From contig CAVOQQ010000006.1 of NCBI GenBank assembly GCA_963698395.1, positions 1-64,000 of the forward strand: 64,000 bases of DNA, written 5' to 3'. The position numbers were made by a program, and so were the translations under genes. The notes below the pieces were generated by a model, which searched no databases, was not told the DNA's origin, and saw only the letters and a list, made by a program, of their open reading frames with translations. The stretch is from JBBQUN01 sp963698395. GTDB taxonomy: Bacteria > Actinomycetota > Acidimicrobiia > Acidimicrobiales > SZUA-35. Shown here in pieces: positions 11,025 through 19,233 of the stretch (its first letter is position 1; each line of letters begins with the position of its first letter).

Positions 11025-11261
11025 CTATTGGGTGATCGCCCGGTGGGCGTCGGCGAGCGTCCAGACCACGGCATGGTCCACGCCAAGATCCCGAAGTGAT
11101 GATGGCGCAGAGTCCACCATCAGCTTCGCGACGTCGGTTCCCCAGACGCGGGGATGGGCGTAGAACCCGAACAACTCGCCGGACGTCGGTTCTGCTCGTG
11201 TGCAAGATCGTCCCGGGCTCAGCTCGCTTCGGAGATCAAGCTGCTCAGCGTTCAAGGGCAC
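11025..11261 (-). pseudogene. GNAT acetyltransferase fragment
   Basis: The piece GELFGFYAHPRVWGTDVAKL followed by LRDLGVDHAVVWTLADAHRA matches the acetyl-CoA-binding core (beta4, the pyrophosphate loop and alpha3) of GNAT N-acetyltransferases. The expected C-terminal RFYERxGF strand is missing because the frame ends at ITQ, and the N-terminal half is not recognisable. It is therefore a truncated remnant. Confidence 0.4.
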
Positions 11262-11368
11262 CGAGTCGAACTGCCTATCGGCAGGGTGGGCCGGTGTTGG
11301 AGGATGTCCCGGTTGGCCGGGAATCTGACCTCTATCGGCCGGGAATCCGGGAGTGTTCTTGTGGGGGC

Positions 11369-11806
11369 ATGAGCAACCATTTCAGATCAGTACTCATCGG
11401 TGCCGTCGTCGTTGGAGCGTTGGTCGCATCGTGTGGCAGCGACGATGATGCGCTCTCGGCCGTGGAGTTCCGGGACCAGGCGAATGCCATCATCTGTGAA
11501 GGAGACCAGGAAATCGGTGCGGCGGTGGGCCAGGTGTTTGGCGGCGGCGAGCCCACTCCGGAGCAGATGGAGGACGCGTTGGCGAAGATCATCTCAGGGT
11601 CGCGTGGCCAGGCAGATGGGATCGATGCGCTTGCGGCTCCATCCGACATGGAGGCCGACGTCGATGCGTTGCTTGCAGAGTGGAGGTTGGCTACCGACGC
11701 GGCGGAGGCGCAGGGGTTGGGCTTCTTCGAGTCCGACGACGATCCGTGGGCGCTGACCACAGAGTTGGCAGAAGGGCTTGGACTTGAGTCATGCGTCAAC
11801 GAGTGA
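11369..11806 (+). CDS. Small secreted lipoprotein
   Basis: A 145-residue protein with a lipoprotein signal: MSNHFRSVLIGAVVVGALVASC, with lipobox LVASC, then GSDDD. The mature part is acidic and helical (EFRDQANAIICEGDQEIGAA, then several short amphipathic helices) and contains two further cysteines. No family is recognised. It would be anchored on the outer face of the cytoplasmic membrane. The ATG was chosen because it begins the signal peptide. Confidence 0.6.
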   Translation: MSNHFRSVLIGAVVVGALVASCGSDDDALSAVEFRDQANAIICEGDQEIGAAVGQVFGGGEPTPEQMEDALAKIISGSRGQADGIDALAAPSDMEADVDALLAEWRLATDAAEAQGLGFFESDDDPWALTTELAEGLGLESCVNE

Positions 11807-11831
11807 TTCCGAGGTGTGCGAAGCTGATGCG

Positions 11832-12517
11832 ATGAGTACGCGCTGGCGGCGATCGATGTGGTTGTCGTCGGTCCAGCTTTTCCCGCTCATCGTCGCCGGG
11901 ATCGCCGGCGCCCTCTTGATGACAGCGGGTGCGCTGTGGGTCAGCAATAGGGGGCTGAACGTTGATGCACCGGTTCCCGAGCCCGACGAGTGGTTTGTTC
12001 CGATACAAGCCTCGAGTGCTGCGGTCTGGCTGGCGGCGAGCTTGTTCATGATGCCGCGACGCGATCTCGCGTGGTCTCGCCTGACTGCCGTCGTTGGGCT
12101 CAGCCATGCCCTGGCAGCAGCCGGGTATGCGTGGGCCGTCCACGGCTTGGTGGGCGGTCATGGCGCCCCGGGGGCGGCCGTCGCAGCCGGATTGATCGGC
12201 ATGCTGCTTCCGATGGAGATGCCGGTGAACATCTTCATGGTGGTGTCATTGCGACCGGGCACATCGGGCGGGGCTGGATCGGTCGGTTGGGTTGGCTGGC
12301 TGTCTCGATGGCGACGGCGGGGATCTGTGTCGAGGCGATCAGCTATCCCGACGTTGTGGGGACCGACTTCGCAGCGGCTCGAAATCCTCTGTCGCTGGGC
12401 TTGGGGCCGAGTCCACTCGCCGCCGCTCTGATCGCCCCGGCGGCACTACTGGAAGGAAGGTGCGCTACTTCGGCCCCACGGAATAGCGGGCGACCTGGCT
12501 CCTCACAGCGCCGGTAG
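11832..12517 (+). pseudogene. Integral membrane protein, one frameshift
   Basis: The protein has hydrophobic helices: VQLFPLIVAGIAGALLMTAG, IQASSAAVWLAASLFMM, RLTAVVGLSHALAAAGYAW and VAAGLIGMLLPMEMPVNIFM. After about base 12260 the coding signal moves to the +1 frame, with WLAVSMATAGICVEAISY and LAAALIAPAALLEG. It resembles the N-terminal sensor/membrane block of some actinobacterial histidine kinases, but no kinase domain follows. The remainder may have been lost. Function is unknown. Confidence 0.5.
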
Positions 12518-12710
12518 TTTCAACGCCAAGTTGCTGGTCCAGAGACGGGACCATGCGCTGACTCGAGGAGCGCAGCGCCGCCCGAGCGATACGCGCCGAT
12601 CTCGAATGGGTCCGCTGGCCCAGGGCTCGAGCGTTGTGCGCTTCTTCGTGAGGGTCCGTTCGACCTGTCCATTCAGGCAGCGTCGCATCTTCGATCTGCC
12701 CTCGGTCGAG

Positions 12711-12722
12711 TATCGTCGGAGC
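12711..12722 (+). promoter_or_regulatory. Leaderless -10 element of the DUF433 gene
   Basis: TATCGT (12711-12716, TANNNT form) lies exactly six bases before the ATG at 12723. No Shine-Dalgarno sequence is present. This is the spacing expected if transcription begins at the start codon. Confidence 0.45.
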
Positions 12723-12947
12723 ATGGCTCGAATCACCGTAAACCCGAACGTGATGGGCGGAGTGCCCTGTCTTCGTGGTCTCCGTATCCCCGTCGCCACT
12801 GTGGTGAACATGGTGGCGGGAGGGATGACCGTGCAGGAGATCGTCGCAGAACTCCCACCGTTGGAGCCCGACGACGTCGCCGCCGCTTTGCGTTTCGCTG
12901 CCGACGCTGTTTCGGATCGTGAGATCGACCTTCAAGCCACCGCGTGA
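12723..12947 (+). CDS. DUF433 family antitoxin
   Basis: A 74-residue DUF433 protein with the family pattern ITVNPNVMGGVPCLRGLRIPV, followed by a winged-helix-like segment (VQEIVAELPPLEPDDVAAAL). DUF433 proteins are found upstream of PIN-like DUF5615 proteins and are thought to be DNA-binding antitoxins. The stop overlaps the GTG start of the next gene by four bases, so the two are translationally coupled. It is probably autoregulatory at the leaderless promoter in front of it. Confidence 0.8.
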   Translation: MARITVNPNVMGGVPCLRGLRIPVATVVNMVAGGMTVQEIVAELPPLEPDDVAAALRFAADAVSDREIDLQATA

Positions 12948-13321
12948 AGTTCCTGATCGACCAAAACCGGTCACCTCGTCTAGCGAGACTCCTGGTCGAA
13001 GCTGGCCACGACGCAGTCCACACGCTCAGTCTCGGCCTCGAGCAAGCCGACGACATCGACCTGTTGTTGGTCGCAGTCAACGAAGACCGAGTTATCGTTT
13101 CTGGCGACACCGACTTCGGAACTCTTCTCGCGCTATCGAATCGCAGCGGTCCTTCGGTGATCTTGTTCCGATCCCGCACTGCTTTGACCGCTGAGCAACA
13201 GGCGGAGCTGCTGCTCGCTCACTTGGATGAGCTGGCACATGACCTGGACAGGGGCGCAATGATCGTGGTCACCGACCAACGAATCCGGGTACGGCGCCTA
13301 CCTCTGCTTCGAGAGAACTGA
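12944..13321 (+). CDS. DUF5615 PIN-like toxin
   Basis: A 125-residue DUF5615 PIN-like protein starting at GTG: KFLIDQNRSPRLARLLVEAG with the first acidic residue, HTLSLGLEQADDIDLLLVAV, then the SGDTDFGTLL acidic motif typical of PIN-type nucleases. By family analogy it is the toxin (a putative RNase) of a type-II pair with the DUF433 protein. The full length and conserved Asp residues indicate an intact gene. Confidence 0.8.
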   Translation: MKFLIDQNRSPRLARLLVEAGHDAVHTLSLGLEQADDIDLLLVAVNEDRVIVSGDTDFGTLLALSNRSGPSVILFRSRTALTAEQQAELLLAHLDELAHDLDRGAMIVVTDQRIRVRRLPLLREN

Positions 13322-13662
13322 GCTGTCGTCAAAGGTCAAGCCACTCAGATCGCCGTCGACACAAGGACCGATAGCCAAGCGCTACCCGGCAATGCGCTTC
13401 ACGATGTCGAGGGACGGGACCATTGCGGAAGCGCCCGATAGTCGGGCCTCGGAATCATGAGTCTTCTTAGCCGCACATTGCCCTACTTCGGCCCTTGTCG
13501 CTGTCGCATAACCCCGGTCGTCTTGAGCCCAGTTTCCCACGTGCGTCCTTGACCTCGGGCGGCTCGGCATCACCTTGGACGAAAAGCTGACCGGCCGCGC
13601 TTGCTGACCGGATCAGACCGCTCCGGCATCGAGGGGCTGCCTGTCGCGATCGTTGGGGGTCG
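13322..13662. other. No gene recognised
   Basis: This stretch lies between the toxin-antitoxin pair and the palindrome-bounded element. Reading frames here are short and have no recognisable words. I see no RNA gene. Confidence 0.35.
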
Positions 13663-13747
13663 GATAGTAGACCTGTCTACTATCTGGCCGGACTGGGTCG
13701 GACGTATCGGACGGTTTTCTGGAAGAGAGGCTGCTCAGCGGACTGGG

Positions 13748-13820
13748 TCGGACGTATCGGACGGTCTGTCTTACCTTGCCAAGGTGAGGGTCGCGGGTTC
13801 AAATCTCGTCGTCCGCTCCA
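13748..13820 (+). pseudogene. tRNA-Gly(GCC)-like sequence with aberrant D arm
   Basis: The 3' half is tRNA-Gly-like: an anticodon loop TTGCCAA (anticodon GCC) on a 5-bp stem with one G-U pair, a T arm GCGGG-TTCAAAT-CTCGT, an acceptor strand CGTCCGC and an encoded CCA at 13818-13820. The 5' acceptor strand TCGGACG pairs at 6 of 7 positions, and an alternative partner GCGGACT starts at 13738. The D-arm position is occupied by the CGGAC repeat and forms no canonical D stem. It is probably a tRNA-derived relic or attachment-type sequence, and I do not claim it is a functional tRNA. Confidence 0.55.
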
Positions 13821-13834
13821 ACATAACCCCTGGT

Positions 13835-13867
13835 CAGAGGCCCACTTCGGTGGGTCTCTGCCTGTTT
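13835..13867 (+). terminator. Hairpin terminator after the tRNA-like sequence
   Basis: An 11-bp stem, CAGAGGCCCAC / GTGGGTCTCTG with one G-U pair and a TTCG tetraloop (13835-13860), is followed by CCTGTTTT. The same hairpin, slightly degraded, follows the copy at 37.9 kb. Confidence 0.6.
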
Positions 13868-13902
13868 TCCGATCGGTCGGAATAGTAGACATGTCTACTA
13901 TC

Positions 13903-14180
13903 CGTGCGCCCTTCTCAAGTGGATTGTCGGGCTTTGTGGTCTGCCGGCATCGAGGTTGGCATGTTGCGTCGGGTTGTGGTCGGTGATGGGTTCCATACCC
14001 CTCTTACGTGCTCGCGGCCTTCGATTCTGTGACAAGTTTCTCGGGACCTTTCAGCGGGAGTCGCTTGACTTGGTCAAGTCGACTGTCGTGTTGGCGCGGT
14101 GCGGGTGTGGCGGCAGTGGCCGGTGGACGACGTCATCGGCGGCTGGCTCCACGTGAGTATGAGCCGGTCTCGTCGGCGTT
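13903..14180 (+). repeat. Conserved right-hand tail of the repeat element, copy A
   Basis: This sequence aligns along most of its length with 37984-38290. Shared stretches include TGATGGGTTCC, TACCCCTCTT, GCGGCCTTCGAT, CTGTGACAAGTTTCT and CAGCGGGAGTCGCTTGAC. A third, shorter relative is at about 35690-35830. No protein reading frame is conserved between copies, so it behaves as a non-coding repeat. Confidence 0.6.
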
Positions 14181-14600
14181 GGAGGTGTGTATCCCAGCCG
14201 GTTCTGTGGCGACGACCGGAGCGTTCTGCGTCGCTCTTGACGAGCGGGTGAAACTGGGCGATCACCGATCAGGAGTGCGCGAAGAAGTGGTGCGATCCGG
14301 GATCGTCTTGTCGCACCCTCTCGGACAAGTCCTGGTCACCTTTTGCGGGTTGAGTGCAGCGTGGGTTGCAAGAATGATCTTCTGGCTCGTGTTGACAACG
14401 CCACCTGCCATGCCTTGACCCCCTCATTCTCTGGTTGGTTGGTTGGTCCGGTCGGTTCGAAGAATCAGCTGAGGACAACGAATACTTGGCGAATCGCAAT
14501 GTCAACGAGGTCGCTCGGGGTGCGGCAACCTGGTCACACGCTGTGTCACACGTCGGTGATCCATTCTCAGCAGGAGCAACAGGACAAAGGGAGACTGAAC
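14181..14600. other. No gene recognised
   Basis: This stretch separates the repeat tail from the OsmC gene. No coding signal is seen. The last bases contain GGGAGA (14590-14595), the ribosome-binding site for the GTG at 14601. Confidence 0.35.
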
Positions 14601-15173
14601 GTGGGTACGCAGGCGGAAATCGGAACAGCATTCGGGGAGGTTGCGAAGGCAATTGAGAGCCGGCGATCGATGAGTCGATCGCTCGACCGGGTCGAGAAGG
14701 CCATCAGGAAGCACCCGAGCGTCGGCATCAGTACCGACCGATCGACAACCACCGTCACCAGTGGGCTTCGTTGCACAAGCGAAGAAGGCGCTTGGCGATT
14801 CGAGACCGACCTCCCCGACACCCTGGGCGGGGAAGGCTCCGGGCCGTCACCTGGGGTACTCGGTCGAGCAGCTCTCGGAAGCTGCCTCGCCATGGGCTAT
14901 CAGCTACGGGCGGAGCGCCTAGGTGTCGAACTCAACTCAGTGACCGTCGAGATCCAAGCCGACTACGATATCGCCGGGATGCTCATGATGGAGTCCTCGG
15001 CCCGGCCCGGCTACAGCGAGGTCCGGTACCACGTCCGCATCGAGAGCCCTGCGACCGAAGTCGACGTTCTCCGAGTGCTTGATGAGGGCGATGCACTCAG
15101 CCCCTACCGCGACGTCTTCTCGGGGAAAACGTCGATGAAGCGGACCGTCACCATCCAGGCACCCGCGGCCTGA
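14601..15173 (+). CDS. OsmC-family protein
   Basis: A 190-residue OsmC/Ohr-fold protein, with TSGLRCTSEEGAWRFETDLP, GPSPGVLGRAALGSCLAMGYQLRAERLGV (the helix carrying the conserved Cys) and VTVEIQADYD. OsmC proteins reduce organic hydroperoxides through a Cys pair. Only the Cys in ALGSCLAMGY is clear here, so peroxidase activity is uncertain. The GTG start at 14601 has GGGAGA upstream, and longer in-frame extensions run into the repeat tail. One base separates its stop from the methyltransferase start, so the two form an operon. Confidence 0.75.
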   Translation: MGTQAEIGTAFGEVAKAIESRRSMSRSLDRVEKAIRKHPSVGISTDRSTTTVTSGLRCTSEEGAWRFETDLPDTLGGEGSGPSPGVLGRAALGSCLAMGYQLRAERLGVELNSVTVEIQADYDIAGMLMMESSARPGYSEVRYHVRIESPATEVDVLRVLDEGDALSPYRDVFSGKTSMKRTVTIQAPAA

Positions 15174-15174
15174 G

Positions 15175-15993
15175 ATGGAACCGAGGCTGCAACGCCGAGT
15201 CCAACGTTACGGGTGGGATCGCGCCTCCGCCCACTACTCGAAGTTTTGGGGCGAACAACTTCGCCCAGCGCATGACACCGTTTTTCGCCTGGCCGACCCA
15301 CAAGTCGGCGAACAGGTCGTGGACGTTGCCTGCGGAGGTGGCGAGATCACCTTTCGTGCCGCCGAACGGGTTCGTGCCACGGGCCACGTTCTCGGTTTGG
15401 ACATCTCCGAAAAGATGGTCGGTGTCGCACAAGCCGAAGCCACGGTGCGCGGGTCTGACAACACATCCTTTCGACGCAGCGGCGCTGAGGCCCTCGACTG
15501 CGAAGACGCGTCGTTTGATCTCGCCGTCTGTTCGCTCGGACTGATGTACGTCCCCGTTCCAGGCGCAGCAATGGCCGAGATGCATCGAGTGCTCAAACCC
15601 GGCGGTCGAGTCGCTGTCTCGGTATGGGGCGAACGCCGGCGCTGCGGTTGGGCCGACCTGTTCCCGATTGTCGATCGCCGGGTGAAGTCCGATGTGTGTC
15701 CGATGTTCTTCTATCTCGGAGCCCCCGGTGCCATCGAAACGACCCTCGAGGGCGCTGGTTTCGCTGATGTGCGAGTGACTCGACTGCAGATGTACCTTGC
15801 GTACCGCGACGACAGCGAGGCCACTGGCGCCGCGTTTCTGGGTGGCCCGGTCGCTCTCCCGTACGGCCGGTTCAGCGATGACGAGCGGCGGGAAGTCGAA
15901 CGTGAATACCTCGATTCGATCATTGAGTTCCGTAGCGATGCTGGGTACCTCGTGCCCGGCGAGTTCGTCATCGCAACTGCAGCCCGCTCGTAG
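15175..15993 (+). CDS. Class-I SAM-dependent methyltransferase (UbiE-like)
   Basis: A 272-residue methyltransferase. Motif I is VVDVACGGGEITF, the acidic residue ends the next strand in VLGLDISEKMV, the post-motif DASFDLAVCSLGLMYVPVP region is present and motif III is VLKPGGRVAVSVWGE. The C-terminal half has additional helices typical of small-molecule methyltransferases. The substrate is unknown. It is co-transcribed with the OsmC-like gene. Confidence 0.8.
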   Translation: MEPRLQRRVQRYGWDRASAHYSKFWGEQLRPAHDTVFRLADPQVGEQVVDVACGGGEITFRAAERVRATGHVLGLDISEKMVGVAQAEATVRGSDNTSFRRSGAEALDCEDASFDLAVCSLGLMYVPVPGAAMAEMHRVLKPGGRVAVSVWGERRRCGWADLFPIVDRRVKSDVCPMFFYLGAPGAIETTLEGAGFADVRVTRLQMYLAYRDDSEATGAAFLGGPVALPYGRFSDDERREVEREYLDSIIEFRSDAGYLVPGEFVIATAARS

Positions 15994-16007
15994 TCATCGA
16001 GGGGCAG

Positions 16008-16495
16008 GTTGCTGTTGCGAGCTGAGCACACGATGTTTCGCTGCCAAATTGCGCGAGCAGATCGGCTGCGTGCGCGCATGCCCGTATTCGACTCCTTGTT
16101 GCGGCCCGAGGTCGGAGAACAGACCGGCCAACGGGAGGCAGCGGTCGACCTCGACGTCGCGGTAGCTTGGCGATGATCAGCAGCCGCCCGACGTAGAGGT
16201 GTTGTGCGAGGTGGCCAAGCAGATCGAGGCTTGCGCGATCCGACCAGCGAAGGTCATCGAGCGCTATGACGAGTGGTGACGTTGCTGCGGTCTCGACGAA
16301 GCGGGTGATGGCGCTGTGGACACAGAGTGGCGTCGTCTCGGTCGCTTCGAGAGAGGGGTAGACGAGACCTTCTGTCCACCGACCGCAAGGAACGGTTGCT
16401 CCAGATTCATCGCGGATTGCACGGGCAGCCACGGCAGCGAGCCGTGTCTTTCCCACTCCCGGCTCGCCGGCTTCCCTGTCATCAGCTCGGCGCGG
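16008..16495 (-). pseudogene. AAA ATPase fragment of a LuxR/cyclase-type regulator
   Basis: The words GKTRLAAVAARAIRDE (end of Walker A), GRWTEGLVYPSLEA and PLVIALDDLRWSDRASLDLLGHL (Walker B region) come from the AAA_16-type ATPase domain found in large LuxR/SARP regulators and adenylate cyclases. The reading frame shifts after HLYVGRLLIIA, and both the N-terminal part and the whole C-terminal domain are absent. It is a relic that ends abruptly next to a fragment of a different gene. Confidence 0.5.
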
Positions 16496-16630
16496 CGACC
16501 GCCGCCTACGACATGGTCCGGACGGCAGGTGGTGCGCTGGGTGTTGCGATCACTGCAGCGATCATCGGTGCCACCGCCGCTCTCGAACCGCCGGGAGCCC
16601 TTGGCTCGGGTGTCGTGCTAACTTCACCGC
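16482..16630 (+). pseudogene. Possible MFS exporter C-terminal fragment
   Basis: A short segment, AAYDMVRTAGGALGVAITAAII, resembles a late transmembrane helix of DHA2-type exporters (compare TFRQVGAVLGIALLV in the intact exporter at 46.6 kb). It directly abuts the opposite-strand AAA ATPase relic, suggesting an illegitimate junction near 16490. There is no start codon of its own. Confidence 0.3.
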
Positions 16631-16651
16631 CATCTGACGCAACGGGGGATC

Positions 16652-18355
16652 ATGTTCGATTTGCTGATCACGAACGCACGGATCGTCGATGGGACCGGTG
16701 TCCCGGCCTTCGTTGGCTCGGTGGCGGTATCCAATGGCCTGATCGTCGAGGTCGGCGATGTCCAGGGTGACGCGATTCGAACGATCGATGCAGCGGGACA
16801 CCTTGTCACTCCTGGCTTCGTCGATATTCACACCCACTTCGATGGCCAAGTGTGCTGGGACAAGCAGGTGACCCCGGTGAGCTGGCACGGGGTGACCACC
16901 ATCGTGATGGGCAACTGCGGTGTCGGCTTCGCCCCGGTTCACCCGGGGAAGGAGGACGACCTCGTGCAGCTCATGGAGAGCGTCGAAGACATTCCCGGTA
17001 CTGCGCTTCACGAGGGCATCCCGTGGGGGTGGGAGACCTTTGGCGAATACCTCGACGCCATCGATACCCCGTACACGATCGATGTTGGTGCGCAGGTGCC
17101 GCACGTGGCGGTCCGCCATTACGTGATGGGGGAGCGGTGCCACGACGACGCCACTGCCGACGACATGGTCACGATGTCCGAGCTCACTCGCCAAGCACTC
17201 GACGACGGCGCTCTGGGGTTCAGCACGTCCCGCTTCTACGGGCATCGCGACAAGAGCGGCAAGCTGGTGCCGGGCACGAATGCGTCGGCTGATGAGATGT
17301 TGGCGATCTCCGACGCGCTTGCACAAGCTGGTCATGGATCGATGGAGATCATCTCGGACTATCTCGAAACCGACGAAGAGCTCGCATGGGTCGAACACAT
17401 CGCCCGGGCCACGGGCCGGCCAGTCACTCTTCTCACGTCGTCGAGCACGGGCGAACGCATTTGGGAGCTGGCCGACAGGCTTGCCGCCGAGGGTTTGAGC
17501 GTGCGACCCCAGGTGGGCGCCCGACTGCCTTCGATCCTGATGACGCTCGAAGGCACCGTCAACCCGATGCGGCAGTTCCCTGCATTCGACGCGATCAAAG
17601 ATCTTCCGGTCGACGAGCAGCGGGTTGCGCTCTTGGAACCGGAATTCCGCTCCCGGGTCGTGAACGGTGAGACCAAGCAAGCCCGTGACCGAGACACCGG
17701 TCGCATGATCTCGACGTGGCACAAGATGTACGTGCTACCGGAGGATCTTGGCTACGAGCCGACGTACGAGGACTCGATCGCCGCTATCGCTGAGGCTCGT
17801 GGGTACAGCGAACGCGAAGCGCTCATGGACGTCATGGCCGGGGGCCGCCCCATCCTGTTCCTGTTCGGCGACTACCGCGAGACGGTCGATCCACAGCGTG
17901 AACTGATCGAGCGCCCGCAATCGGTGTTCGGGCTCTCCGACGGTGGCGCACACTGCGGAGTGTTGTGTGACGCGAGCGTGCCGACGTACATGTTGGCGTA
18001 CATGACACGCGACCGGTCCAAAGGACCGCTCATGAACCTCGAGCATGTCGTGCACAAGATGACTCAGGACACGGCGTTGGTCTACGGAATGCGCGACCGC
18101 GGGGTACTCGCACCGGGCTACAAGGCCGATATCAACATCATCGACTATGACCAGCTCGCGCTCGAGGATCCCGAAATGGTCTACGACCTGCCGGCCGGCG
18201 GCAAGCGGCTCATCCAGCGAGCCCAGGGTTACCGAGCCACCATTTGCTCAGGTGTTGTGACCTATGAGAACGGTGTACACACTGGCGCATACCCAGGTCG
18301 CTTGGTCCGAGGCGGGATGGCGGAATCGGCCGCAGCATCATTAGCTGCGGGCTAG
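16652..18355 (+). CDS. Amidohydrolase, N-acyl-D-amino-acid deacylase family
   Basis: A 567-residue metal-dependent hydrolase of the D-aminoacylase/amidohydrolase-3 family. The N-terminal beta-sandwich (LLITNARIVDGTGVPAFVG) leads to the metal site TPGFVDIHTHFDGQ. A GNCGVGFAP loop, ALGFSTSRFYGH, a late DGGAHCGVLCDAS acidic site and ADINIIDYD at the returning sandwich follow. Family members cleave N-acyl or cyclic amide bonds. The substrate here is unknown, and it lies beside two other amidohydrolase-superfamily genes of a different subfamily. It is intact, and its TAG overlaps the opposite-strand end of an IS remnant. Confidence 0.8.
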   Translation: MFDLLITNARIVDGTGVPAFVGSVAVSNGLIVEVGDVQGDAIRTIDAAGHLVTPGFVDIHTHFDGQVCWDKQVTPVSWHGVTTIVMGNCGVGFAPVHPGKEDDLVQLMESVEDIPGTALHEGIPWGWETFGEYLDAIDTPYTIDVGAQVPHVAVRHYVMGERCHDDATADDMVTMSELTRQALDDGALGFSTSRFYGHRDKSGKLVPGTNASADEMLAISDALAQAGHGSMEIISDYLETDEELAWVEHIARATGRPVTLLTSSSTGERIWELADRLAAEGLSVRPQVGARLPSILMTLEGTVNPMRQFPAFDAIKDLPVDEQRVALLEPEFRSRVVNGETKQARDRDTGRMISTWHKMYVLPEDLGYEPTYEDSIAAIAEARGYSEREALMDVMAGGRPILFLFGDYRETVDPQRELIERPQSVFGLSDGGAHCGVLCDASVPTYMLAYMTRDRSKGPLMNLEHVVHKMTQDTALVYGMRDRGVLAPGYKADINIIDYDQLALEDPEMVYDLPAGGKRLIQRAQGYRATICSGVVTYENGVHTGAYPGRLVRGGMAESAAASLAAG

Positions 18356-18570
18356 CTTTGCTCTGCGGGGAGGTTGTCCCCGGCGAGGAGCTTGAGGGTG
18401 GCCATTGGTGTTGCCCAGCCGAGAGCGCCGTGAGATCGATGGTGACTGTAGATGTGGATGAACCTGACATAGCCGTGCGCCCGGCGGCCGTCTGAGGTCC
18501 AGACCCGGAGGTGGGCTCATTCCTCGAGCATGATCCGCGATAGAACCGTTCGACGGTGACAGCTTGTTCA
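18352..18570 (-). pseudogene. IS481/IS3-type integrase-core C-terminal remnant
   Basis: Across two frames the minus strand reads VERFYR, MLEE, an in-frame TGA where Trp is expected, AHLRVWTSDGRR, then HGYVRFIHIYSHHRSHGALG, WATPMATL and a final DNLPAEQS stop. This is the third catalytic acid region and C-terminus of a DDE integrase-core transposase. It carries a frameshift and a nonsense change, so it is dead. Confidence 0.65.
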
Positions 18571-18649
18571 TCCTCGAGAGGGGGTCTGCTGCACGTGTAG
18601 GTGACATCTCGCATGACTTGCCTGCGGGCGGGTCTGGACTGATGTTCAC

Positions 18650-19070
18650 ATGCTCAAGGCTCATCCACGCGAGTTCCGCGACGACGTGATCCGAGTCGCC
18701 CGCAACCGCGACGCCGGTGTCACCCTCGAGCAGATCGCCAAGGACTTCGGGATCCACCCGATGACGTTGTCGAACTGGATCAGCAAAGACTCGATCGACA
18801 ACGGCACCAAGCCGGGTGTTACGTCTGGGAGCAGTACTACCGCTGGCTCACCGCACCGGTCACCGACACAGAACTCGACCACGCCCATCTCACCAACGCC
18901 GTGTTCGACGCTCATCGCGACGACCCCGAGTTCGGGTACCGGTTCCTCGCCGACGAGGCCCGCCTCGCCGGCCACGACGCGTGTGGGCCTCGTCGAGATC
19001 GACACCGCCGAGGCGATCGAGTCCGGTGGGTGGCCGCCGAGGTCACGCACGTGCCGAGGTCGATCCCCAG
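18650..19070 (+). pseudogene. IS3-family remnant: OrfA start joined to OrfB start
   Basis: The first 55 or so codons are an IS3 OrfA helix-turn-helix: HPREFRDDVIRVARNRDAG, then LEQIAKDFGIHPMTLSNWIS. The next recognisable words, in another frame, are YYRWLTAPVTDTELDHAHL and DDPEFGYRFLADEARLAGH, from near the N-terminus of OrfB. The rest of OrfA and the whole catalytic domain are missing, so this is an internally deleted element. Confidence 0.6.
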
Positions 19071-19233
19071 CCAATGACCCTCCCGCTCCATTCTCCCTTC
19101 TCAACAGGCCCAAACTTGAACAGGGTCGAGGCTTACGGCAACGGATGACAAAGACGATGGACGAGGGCAACGTGATCGGGGTCGAGGGATGAGCAGCGCT
19201 CGATCCGCCCGGCCACACTCGCCGGCGGCAGAT

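Larger units (their letters stand above)
13663..13902 (+). repeat. Palindrome-bounded tRNA-Gly-like repeat element, copy A
   Basis: A 240-bp unit with a 22-bp dyad at each end (half-site GATAGTAGAC; 13663-13684 and 13881-13902). Inside are two identical 27-bp direct repeats (13689-13715 and 13739-13765, exactly 50 bp apart). Each carries three CGGAC pentamers spaced 10 and 9 bp. They are followed by a tRNA-Gly-like 3' half and a terminator hairpin. A second copy with the same internal spacing is at 37745-37983. No protein is encoded. Proteins predicted antisense to the tRNA part (SGRRDLNPRPSPWQG) are spurious. Confidence 0.8.

Noticed and set aside
13738..13820. Functional tRNA-Gly gene
   Set aside because: No D stem can be formed and the 5' acceptor strand is ambiguous, so it is listed as a tRNA-like relic.
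13680..13892. Short proteins antisense to the tRNA-like elements (SGRRDLNPRPSPWQG type)
   Set aside because: These are translations of the reverse strand of a tRNA-Gly-like sequence, a known source of spurious database proteins. No ribosome-binding site is present.
13663..13902. Integron attC or cassette array
   Set aside because: The end dyads lack attC core-site features, no cassette genes sit between repeats, and no integron integrase is visible.
16562..17722. 386-codon antisense frame over the D-aminoacylase-like gene
   Set aside because: A high-GC complementary-strand artefact. The plus strand has the HxHxD metal motif and family order.
18500..18560. TGA in the integrase remnant considered as a possible selenocysteine codon
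   Set aside because: It replaces a Trp in a DDE transposase that also carries frameshifts. It has no Cys context and no SECIS-like hairpin.
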